From NCBI RefSeq assembly GCF_030263935.1, contig NZ_CP127162.1:4554001-4618000 (forward strand): a stretch of 64,000 nt of DNA, given 5' to 3'. The translations under genes and the position numbers were made by a program. A model generated the notes under the pieces. It worked only from the letters and a program-made list of their open reading frames with translations, did no database searches and was not told where the DNA came from. Positions 58,040 through 64,000 of the stretch are shown piece by piece. Positions within the stretch are counted from its first letter, which is position 1; the number at the start of each line of letters is the position of its first letter. The stretch is from Paenibacillus polygoni (GTDB lineage: Bacteria > Bacillota > Bacilli > Paenibacillales > Paenibacillaceae).

Positions 58040-58276
58040 ATGAATGACAAAGTATCGAATTGGGTCATGTCAAGCTCGTTTGCCATGATGTTAACCATTG
58101 GGATGGCTGTCAGCACCAGTCCTTATGCCAGCAGCGGTCAACCCGCTTCAAACACAGAGAAATCACAGCACTCCATTATCGATAACCGAAGTACTGCAAA
58201 TCGGCAGCAAAACATAGCTGTAACCCGGCAGGAAACCGATCGTTCAGATCATTCAAATAAGCAAAATAACAAATAA
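58040..58276 (+). CDS. Small hypothetical protein with signal-peptide-like N-terminus
   Basis: A 78-aa protein. Residues 10-30 are hydrophobic (SSSFAMMLTIGMAVSTSPYASS) and end in an AxS/A-like cleavage region; the rest is Gln/Ser/Asn/Thr-rich and polar with no cysteine. GGAAGG lies 9 bp before the ATG. It may be a small exported or membrane-tethered peptide; no family is recognised. Confidence 0.55.
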   Translation: MNDKVSNWVMSSSFAMMLTIGMAVSTSPYASSGQPASNTEKSQHSIIDNRSTANRQQNIAVTRQETDRSDHSNKQNNK

Positions 58277-58326
58277 GATGTTCCTGAGTGTCTCTTTGAA
58301 CAAGCACAAGACTTCATACAAATGAG

Positions 58327-58366
58327 AAAGAGGCTGACCTAGGCAATTAGGTTAGCCTCTTTTGGG
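58327..58366. terminator. Bidirectional terminator between small ORF and GNAT gene
   Basis: AAAGAGGCTGACCTA pairs with AGGTTAGCCTCTTTT; serves the convergent genes. Confidence 0.88.
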
Positions 58367-58372
58367 TAGCGG

Positions 58373-58867
58373 TTATAGCATATACCGCATTAATATGTCG
58401 TCAACATATGTTCCTGCGATGTAGAACTCTGAACTGAGCCTTCCCTCTTCCACGAACCCATACTTTTTATAGAAAACAAGCGCAGCAGGGTTGCTGGATA
58501 AAACGCGCAGACGAAGTTTACGGATTCCTTCACGTTTTGCATGTTCGATCATCGAGTCCATAAGTGATCTCCCGATTCCCTGCCTCTGATAAGCGGGATG
58601 TACCGCAATATGAATCTCATATACATGATTGTTGCTGATCAAGGAGGTTGGCGGCCTAAAGCCAATATATCCGCAAAGTTTGTTATCCTTCAGAGCAATG
58701 AACTGATTTCCTGGCGGCGATGCCAGTAAATATTCTTCTTTTGATTTCCAAAGTACGGGAGCAGGTGTATTATGCTCGTTCCATACTAGAGCATCCAGTT
58801 CCATCAGCTGCGCTGCGTCCTGAAGGTTCGATCTGCGCACCGTCAGAGCTTCTCTGGTTACTACCAT
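58373..58867 (-). CDS. GNAT family N-acetyltransferase
   Basis: A 164-aa acetyltransferase. Motif A is IHIAVHPAYQRQGIGRSLMDSMIEHAKREGI and motif B is LRVLSSNPAALVFYKKYGFVEEGRL. Met at 58867 with AAAGG upstream is taken as the start; a 13-residue extension in frame lacks one. Substrate unknown. Confidence 0.9.
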   Translation of the reverse strand: MVVTREALTVRRSNLQDAAQLMELDALVWNEHNTPAPVLWKSKEEYLLASPPGNQFIALKDNKLCGYIGFRPPTSLISNNHVYEIHIAVHPAYQRQGIGRSLMDSMIEHAKREGIRKLRLRVLSSNPAALVFYKKYGFVEEGRLSSEFYIAGTYVDDILMRYML

Positions 58868-59094
58868 CTGCGATCTACCTTTCTGCTTGCAAGTGAATCC
58901 ATTCATAACGTATTTTATAACGTTGATTCTGATTCAGGTGAAATGTATTTTTCCTATTCTACCACATGCTATACATCACACGACAATACAGTAAAATATT
59001 CGAGTCATTTCGTGTTAACAGGTGACATTTTCCGCCCCTGTCCTATAGCCATATCTCTACCTTAATAGGTTCTGCACGAAGGATTAATAAGAAA

Positions 59095-60336
59095 CTAAAA
59101 AGAAGTATGCTGCTCTCCCTGCTCATAAGCACGCACTCTGGCAGCATTCATACGGGCATGGATGATAAACATAACAATGCTGATTCCTGCTGTCATCGTA
59201 GCAAAAAAGGCTACGGGAGCTAGTCCACCGGCATCAAACATGATGCCCATTGCATAAGGACCGATGACTCTTCCGATCGCAGCAATACCACCGGAGACAC
59301 CCAAGTAAAAAGGCGCAGCCTTTCCCGCATGATCGGAGATAAAAGCAGGGGTAGCAGGAGAGATCAGCATCTCACCAAGCGTTATGAGGATCATGGCCAA
59401 AATCATCCCTGGATAATGTTGAAATAGAGAAATGACAGCAAATCCTGCAGTATAAAGCACAGCACTGAGTGTCATTTGGGCAGTGGTCGTAGAAGCAATC
59501 GTTTTTTTGAAAAAGGAAGTCACAGGTTGAGCAACGAAAATAAGAATTCCATTTAATGTCCATAGCAAGCTGTAAGCTTTTTTCTCCATCCCTTCGGAGA
59601 TGATATACGGCGATACCCCTGTATTCCAGATGGAATTACCGAGCAGAATGAAAAGCGTACCCAAACTGAGAAACAGATATAGCCGCAAGTTAAGCAGTAA
59701 CTGCCAGGTGCTTTCTTTTTTTAATGGGGAAGAAGTCTGTTTCTTAGGCACATATACTTCGCCTTGTTGACGATCGACCTTACTAAGATAAGAAAAGAAG
59801 TATAGACCGAACCCGGCTGAAGTGATCCCGTTCGCAATAAAGCTCAGATGATACGAGATGTCTGCTAGAAAACCGCTGAGTCCTGTCCCTAGTGCAACCC
59901 CGATATTTTGTGCCACATAAATGACATTAAACAGTTCTCCGCGCCGCTCAGCAAATCGAAAACCGACAAATGCTTGAATCGCCGGCAGCGACATCGAGTT
60001 AAATAGTCCGATCAGCCCCATCATAGTGACGAACAGCCACCAAGTTTGACTAATGACAGGCAGCGTAAAGAGCCCCAGCGCATTAAATAGAAGTGCTCCT
60101 ACAATCAATTTCTTCACACCAACCCGGTGATACAATGCCCCTCCAAGAAGCTGACCGGCAATACCGCCAATCGATTGAATTAGAATCACAAAACCAGCTT
60201 GTGTCATGTTGCGGCCGAGCTCATCGAATACATACATTGTAGTCAGCGGCCACATGAGCGAACTGCCTGTTGAATTAACCAGACTAGCAATCAAAAAAAC
60301 TTTAATTTCCTTTGGGTATGTATCGAGCCATCTCAT
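59095..60336 (-). CDS. MFS transporter, drug-efflux type
   Basis: A 413-aa permease with twelve predicted helices. Motif A between helices 2 and 3 is GGALYHRVGVKKLIVG, and helix 5 has a GVALGTGLSGFLADI segment of the antiporter type. Likely an efflux pump related to the YttB/MdtG group; substrate unknown. A 490-bp leader or intergenic region upstream carries two strong hairpins, one of which could attenuate it. Confidence 0.86.
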   Translation of the reverse strand: MRWLDTYPKEIKVFLIASLVNSTGSSLMWPLTTMYVFDELGRNMTQAGFVILIQSIGGIAGQLLGGALYHRVGVKKLIVGALLFNALGLFTLPVISQTWWLFVTMMGLIGLFNSMSLPAIQAFVGFRFAERRGELFNVIYVAQNIGVALGTGLSGFLADISYHLSFIANGITSAGFGLYFFSYLSKVDRQQGEVYVPKKQTSSPLKKESTWQLLLNLRLYLFLSLGTLFILLGNSIWNTGVSPYIISEGMEKKAYSLLWTLNGILIFVAQPVTSFFKKTIASTTTAQMTLSAVLYTAGFAVISLFQHYPGMILAMILITLGEMLISPATPAFISDHAGKAAPFYLGVSGGIAAIGRVIGPYAMGIMFDAGGLAPVAFFATMTAGISIVMFIIHARMNAARVRAYEQGEQHTSF

Positions 60337-60511
60337 GTCAGTCAGGTTCTCCTATGAAGTCTATTTGGCATATGAAAACAGATCATTATCTTTCTACACT
60401 TTTCTACATATTTCTAGTTTGTTCCAAACCTATCCTTTATGATAGTTCTGTCATAAGGTTTCGTAAAGCAAAGTTTCTGCATACGCTGGTATGATTGATG
60501 TGCAAAAAAGC

Positions 60512-60555
60512 AAAAAAAGCACCTGTGAACGGATTTTGAATCCTTCACAGATGCT
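60512..60555 (-). terminator. Minus-strand terminator upstream of MFS gene
   Basis: AGCATCTGTGAA-GGATT pairs with AATCC-GTTCACAGGTGCT, followed by TTTTTTTGC. It ends transcripts from focA, or could act as an attenuator in a long MFS leader. Confidence 0.8.
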
Positions 60556-60599
60556 TAAAATTGTCTTGTGAAAATTTTTAATTTCTAATGTTTCACCCT

Positions 60600-60740
60600 A
60601 TATAAAGGCGGGTAATGAAGATCAAGGCATTATGAGACAGGCAAATGACCTCCTCCACATGCCATATCATGGACCACTCCCGAAAATCCGTCATGAACAG
60701 GTTTCGTTCCCCCGAACCTGGCCATGACGGATTTTTTTAT
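60600..60740 (+). ncRNA. Candidate orphan small RNA with C-rich anti-SD motif
   Basis: A very strong hairpin (AAATCCGTCATG against CATGACGGATTT, 60685-60734) is followed on the plus strand by seven T, yet there is no plus-strand gene upstream for it to terminate. About 30 bp before the hairpin the sequence CCTCCTCC (60649-60656) is a perfect anti-Shine-Dalgarno stretch, and CCACTCCC follows at 60674-60681. A TATATAA -10-like box lies at 60599-60605. This is the layout of C-rich trans-acting sRNAs such as RoxS/FsrA. Confidence 0.45.
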
Positions 60741-60826
60741 ATTCCTGATTAATTCATAACATGAAACTGAATTCCTGCGTTTATTTTGCATAATGTAAGT
60801 CATTATTCCGTAAGGGACTACAGAGA

Positions 60827-61660
60827 CTACATTGCTGCTGGAGTCGAACCCACTTGAGGCTCTGTCTCCTCCGTCGTTACTGATGCACTAGCTGGTTTGT
60901 GAAGATAAACAGCATAATATGCCGCAGCGACAAAGATAGCTCCGCCTGTCATATTCCCAAGCCAGACCGGAATAAAGTTCATGATATACTGCCCCCAAGT
61001 AAAATGCCCTTCGAAAATCGCTGCAGGAATAAGAAACATATTAGCGACCACGTGCTGAAAACCTAAAGCGACAAAAGCCGTTGTCGGAATCCAGATCCCA
61101 ACAATCTTAGCACTCATTGAATCGGCAGCATAAGCAAGCCAAACGGCTAAAGCGACCAGCCAGTTACAGCCAATACCAGAAACAAACGCTTGCAGAAAGG
61201 ACTCTCCCATTTTATGTTCTGCCAAATCCACTACTTTATCAAGGTATACACCTTGGCCGGTCAAACCCAGCACATGACCAAACAAGTAAGCTACAAAAAC
61301 AGCACCCACAAAGTTTGAAAAGGTAACCAATGTTAAATTCCAACATACTTCTCGCGTTGTAATTTTGCGTGCCAACCGAGCAATCGATAATGCCATCATA
61401 TTGCCTGTAAGCAGCTCTCCACCTGCAATCAAGACTAGGGTAAGTCCGATGGGGAAAACAAGAGCTCCAATTAGTCCACTCATACTCCCCCATGCTTCAG
61501 GGGCCGCAGCAACCACTCTTATATACAATAGATATCCTAAAGCAATATACGCACCTGCTAAAAAACCTAAGATCAGAACCACTATAGCGGGATTATGTGC
61601 TTTATGCTCGCCCGTATCCGCCGTTAACTCAGCAACTGCTGCCGGTTTTAATGCTGCCAT
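60827..61660 (-). CDS. Formate/nitrite transporter family channel
   Basis: A 277-aa FNT-fold protein with six helices. Family marks are AGAYIALGYLLY, GGELLTGNMM, the central FQHVVANMFLIPAA and GNMTGGAIFVA. FocA moves formate and NirC nitrite; sequence does not decide which. An N-terminal Ala-rich and a C-terminal acidic tail are non-conserved. It lies 174 bp downstream of the NADH oxidase gene, behind a terminator and a Rex/FNR-like box. Confidence 0.9.
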   Translation of the reverse strand: MAALKPAAVAELTADTGEHKAHNPAIVVLILGFLAGAYIALGYLLYIRVVAAAPEAWGSMSGLIGALVFPIGLTLVLIAGGELLTGNMMALSIARLARKITTREVCWNLTLVTFSNFVGAVFVAYLFGHVLGLTGQGVYLDKVVDLAEHKMGESFLQAFVSGIGCNWLVALAVWLAYAADSMSAKIVGIWIPTTAFVALGFQHVVANMFLIPAAIFEGHFTWGQYIMNFIPVWLGNMTGGAIFVAAAYYAVYLHKPASASVTTEETEPQVGSTPAAM

Positions 61661-61732
61661 AATCGGGATAACTTCCTTTCACCTATAAATTAAGTGCCTT
61701 AAGCTTATTGTAAATCCTCCTCAAACTCAAGT

Positions 61733-61750
61733 TTGTTATTAAAATCACAA
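61733..61750 (-). promoter_or_regulatory. Rex/FNR-like box upstream of formate/nitrite transporter
   Basis: TTGTTA-N6-TCACAA; one mismatch from TTGTGA-N6-TCACAA, 73 bp before the start codon. Confidence 0.5.
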
Positions 61751-61787
61751 GTTCAATATTTTCCTAATTTCTATTCATAATACGGCA

Positions 61788-61822
61788 TAAAAAAACCATC
61801 CATACAATGATGTACGGATGGC
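61788..61822 (-). terminator. Terminator of the NADH oxidase gene
   Basis: CCATCCGTACA-TCAT-TGTATGGATGG on the minus strand, followed by TTTTTTTATG. Confidence 0.92.
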
Positions 61823-61834
61823 TGGAGGTTCTTT

Positions 61835-63196
61835 TTATACAGATACTGTCTCTTTTGTTGATACAGGCTCTAGTGCTGCTTGCCCTGCAGTGTTAAGGAA
61901 ATTCCACGGTTTATTGTAGTGAGGCTGGAAGAAAAAGTCGATAAACGCCAGCTGATCCACCGTCATTTCGTTCTGAATGCATACGGAGATTGTATTGATT
62001 GACTGTGTTAGATCAGCTTCACTCATAATCTGAGCACCCACAATTCGGCGGGATTCTGTCTCATAGATGACTTTTATAAGGACTTTCTCCGCAGTAGGCA
62101 TAAACTCAGGACGATAACTATCTTCGATGGTAACAGCTTGGACAGCCATACCTGCCGCTTTTGCCGCAGCTTCTGTTACTCCCGTTCCTGCAATATTCTG
62201 CTCATAAATTTTGATTCCTGATGTCCCCTGAGTACCCATATATGGCATCGTAGGGTTTACCAGATTTCGAGCTACAAGCATCCCCATGCGAACCGCATTC
62301 GTTGCTAGTGGAATATATGCATTCTGACGAGTTGGATTATAATAGATCGCTGCGCTGTCCCCTGCTGCAAAGATATCAGGATTGCTTGTGCGCATATAAC
62401 GATCTACAAGGATCGCTCCATTTGGCATCATATCCACTTTATCCTTGAGTAATGCTGTGTTCGGACGGAATCCAATACAGAGAATAACGAGATCCGTAGG
62501 GTATTCTCCTTTATCGGTTACGACCGCAGTGACCTTGCCATCCTTCCCTTCAAATCGGCTTACTTTCTCACCAAGCACAATCTCAATTCCTTTATCCGTA
62601 AGCGATTTTTGGATACGGTCCGTAAATTCAACATCAAGATATTTATTTAGAATTCGATCTTCCGCATCGATTAACGTAACTTCCTTCCCATTCATTTGGA
62701 ATGCTTCGACGAGTTCAATACCGATGTATCCTGCACCAACGACGGTCACGTGACGTACATCCTTTGATTTCTCGATAATCGTGTTGGAATGGTTATAATT
62801 TTTGCACAGAAGTACGTTTTCTAGATCAATCCCCTCAAAGTTTGGAATAATAGGCCAAGAACCGGTTGTCATAATCAGTTTATCGTACGTATCCGTGATT
62901 TCCTCGCCTGTTTCTAAGTTGCGTGCTGTCAGCTTGCGCCCCTCTGTGTCAATGTCTGTAACTTCATGCAGCATTTTTGTTTCGACGCCAAGTTCCTTCA
63001 GCTGCTCTGGAGAAGAGTAAAACAACCCATCCGGGTCTTTCACTACCCCGCCAACATACAGCGCAATACCGCAAGAGAGAAAAGAAATATTATCATTACG
63101 CTCGTATACCGTAATCTGAGCATCGGGATAAAGTTTAGCGGTATTCACAATAGCAGCCGTACCTGCGTGTGTACATCCAACAACAGCAATTTTCAT
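61835..63196 (-). CDS. nox: Water-forming NADH oxidase (Nox/CoA-disulfide-reductase family)
   Basis: FAD enzyme reducing O2 to water with NADH, thus regenerating NAD+. The 453-aa product starts MKIAVVGCTHAGTAAI and has the redox cysteine Cys42 in NDNISFLSCGIALYVGG, the NAD-binding VTVVGAGYIGIELVEAF, the FAD motif TSNPDIFAAGDSAAIYY and a C-terminal dimer domain (MTVDQLAFIDFFFQPHYNKPWN). The sequence resembles lactic-acid-bacterial Nox-2 more than coenzyme A reductase. Strong AGGAGG 9 bp before the ATG. A long leader carries several redox-regulator-like boxes. Confidence 0.93.
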   Translation of the reverse strand: MKIAVVGCTHAGTAAIVNTAKLYPDAQITVYERNDNISFLSCGIALYVGGVVKDPDGLFYSSPEQLKELGVETKMLHEVTDIDTEGRKLTARNLETGEEITDTYDKLIMTTGSWPIIPNFEGIDLENVLLCKNYNHSNTIIEKSKDVRHVTVVGAGYIGIELVEAFQMNGKEVTLIDAEDRILNKYLDVEFTDRIQKSLTDKGIEIVLGEKVSRFEGKDGKVTAVVTDKGEYPTDLVILCIGFRPNTALLKDKVDMMPNGAILVDRYMRTSNPDIFAAGDSAAIYYNPTRQNAYIPLATNAVRMGMLVARNLVNPTMPYMGTQGTSGIKIYEQNIAGTGVTEAAAKAAGMAVQAVTIEDSYRPEFMPTAEKVLIKVIYETESRRIVGAQIMSEADLTQSINTISVCIQNEMTVDQLAFIDFFFQPHYNKPWNFLNTAGQAALEPVSTKETVSV

Positions 63197-63246
63197 AATA
63201 ATGTTCCTCCTAAGGTTAAATGATCTAAAATCACTTCAAATTTAAT

Positions 63247-63264
63247 TTGTGAAAACTTTCACTA
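63247..63264 (-). promoter_or_regulatory. Rex-like box 1 of nox
   Basis: TTGTGAA-AACT-TTCACTA, close to the Rex consensus TTGTGAA-N4-TTCACAA; about 50 bp before the nox start. Confidence 0.62.
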
Positions 63265-63364
63265 AATAAGCTATAAAAAATTCATGGATAGGTGTTCGAT
63301 TCCGCCTATGTGTTCGATTTTGTCTGACACATTCTTTTTATAGATTCTCAGGCATTGGTTTGAA

Positions 63365-63382
63365 TTGTGATTTAATTCACTA
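63365..63382 (-). promoter_or_regulatory. Rex-like box 2 of nox
   Basis: TTGTGAT-TTAA-TTCACTA; lies 15 bp downstream of the predicted -10 of the nox promoter. Confidence 0.62.
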
Positions 63383-63396
63383 ATGTTTATATCCTG

Positions 63397-63425
63397 ATTA
63401 TAATGTGACATTTTTCACATTGCAA
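63397..63425 (-). promoter_or_regulatory. nox promoter with FNR/CRP- or Rex-like box in its spacer
   Basis: Minus-strand -35 TTGCAA (63420-63425), 17-bp spacer, -10 TATAAT (63397-63402). The spacer contains TGTGA-N6-TCACA (63404-63419), the Bacillus FNR/CRP consensus and close to a Rex site. A protein bound there would block RNA polymerase. Confidence 0.72.
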
Positions 63426-63666
63426 GCCCCTTTTTATTATTTTCCCAAAATTTTTCGGCTTTTCTTTTGGCTGTTCTGCACTCACTGAGATCTTTATGAA
63501 CAATGTTTCAAATTGTTTTTACAAATATTAAGAGCGAAAAGAGCGAAATAAAGCTAACTTATTGATATTCGTAACGGAAACCTCATCTCATGATTAAATC
63601 TGCAAACTCGAAACGAATCACGGTGAGGCAGCAGACTCATCTCAAACAGAGGTTGTAATTGTAAAC

Positions 63667-63702
63667 CAAAAAGCATCACGGGCAAACCCATGATGCTTTC
63701 CT
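63667..63702 (-). terminator. Terminator of the glutathione peroxidase gene
   Basis: AAAGCATCA-C-GGG pairs with CCC-A-TGATGCTTT; the minus strand ends TTTTTGG. Confidence 0.82.
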
Positions 63703-63774
63703 TCTATCTATTTTTTCATTTTATCTATTTTTTCAAGGGAATCATTTATGAAATCTAAGCAACTATTATAGCAA

Positions 63775-64000
63775 TTATAGTAATTTTTCAATAAGTGCTG
63801 TCATTTCTTCTGGAGATTGTTTCGGTTCAAAACGCTCCACAACTTCCCCATTACGATCTACTACAAACTTTGTAAAGTTCCACTGAATATCGCTGCTCTC
63901 TCCGCTTCCAGGTTGTTGCTCTTTCAGGTATTGGAAGATAGGGTGTGTATTATCTCCGTTTACATCAACCTTTGCAAAGACAGGGAAACTTACACCATAG
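63775..64000 (-). CDS. Glutathione peroxidase family protein, 5'-truncated by window edge
   Basis: Only the last 75 codons are in the window. They read FPVFAKVDVNGDNTHPIFQYLKEQQPG, then DIQWNFTKFVVDRNGEVVERFEP, the C-terminal half of the glutathione/thioredoxin peroxidase (BsaA) family, including the conserved Trp of the catalytic site in WNFTKF. The catalytic Cys or Sec lies outside the window. In Bacillales such enzymes usually use thioredoxin or bacillithiol. Confidence 0.9.
   Translation of the reverse strand, partial: YGVSFPVFAKVDVNGDNTHPIFQYLKEQQPGSGESSDIQWNFTKFVVDRNGEVVERFEPKQSPEEMTALIEKLL

Larger units (their letters stand above)
60337..60826. other. focA-MFS intergenic region
   Basis: 490 bp without protein genes. 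It holds a minus-strand terminator (60512-60555), a candidate plus-strand small RNA (60600-60740) with its own terminator, and about 80 bp of AT-rich sequence before the transporter stop. Confidence 0.6.
63197..63774. other. gpx-nox intergenic region
   Basis: 578 AT-rich bp: the nox leader and promoter with three TTGTGA/TCAC boxes (63247-63425), about 240 bp in which I see nothing, and the gpx terminator (63667-63702). Confidence 0.6.

Noticed and set aside
60600..60740. Fluoride or other known riboswitch instead of an orphan sRNA
   Set aside because: The conserved crcB core is absent and there is no downstream plus-strand gene to control.

Overview
The window reads as chromosomal DNA of an endospore-forming Gram-positive bacterium of the order Bacillales, most likely Paenibacillus. 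Evidence: sporulation genes (spoIID, spoIIR), the gene neighbourhood murA-ywzB-atp operon-upp-glyA-ywlG-ywlE-mntP-ywlC-spoIIR-prmC-prfA shared with Bacillus but with differences (ywmB and rpiB absent, wecB between upp and atp), a copper-amine-oxidase-N-like secreted protein, strong AGGAGG-type ribosome binding sites and many TTG/GTG starts.

Layout. 1-25595 is core, almost all on the minus strand: spoIID (cut by the window start), murA, ywzB, the nine-gene F1Fo ATP synthase operon, wecB-upp, ywlG-glyA behind a recognisable ZTP (pfl) riboswitch, ywlE, mntP, ywlC, spoIIR with a visible SigF promoter and an IS30-family element inserted just upstream of it, a rodA-type SEDS gene, prmC-prfA and ychF.

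25802-36969 is a compact carotenoid region: seven overlapping genes (two CrtN-type desaturases, CrtM-type synthase, CruF-type hydratase, PlsC-type acyltransferase, GT2 glycosyltransferase, CrtP-type oxidase), then IPP isomerase fni and a GNAT gene. Upstream lies a MerR-B12-binding (CarH/LitR-type) photoreceptor-repressor gene. Tandem 11-bp TACA repeats overlap the -10 box of both the regulator promoter and the crt promoters in the same geometry, which points to a light- and vitamin-B12-controlled regulon for a C30 glycosyl-ester carotenoid.

37120-52354 is an accessory transport and regulation stretch: PLD-like membrane protein, TetR with a paired SMR pump, a YerO/SwrC-like TetR-RND pair, a PfkB sugar kinase, a secreted CuAO-N/DUF3298 protein, aldo/keto reductase, divergent LysE exporter and MocR regulator, mobA and an MFS gene. 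52433-54777 is a small AT-rich island: a frameshifted alpha/beta-hydrolase remnant and a three-gene operon of unknown function. 54930-64000 holds glnS (unusual for Bacillales), DUF2164, GNAT and MFS genes, a candidate orphan small RNA, a formate/nitrite transporter, a water-forming NADH oxidase with Rex/FNR-like boxes, and the 3' end of a glutathione peroxidase gene.

All calls come from reading sequence; family names rest on recognised motifs and gene order, not on database searches.
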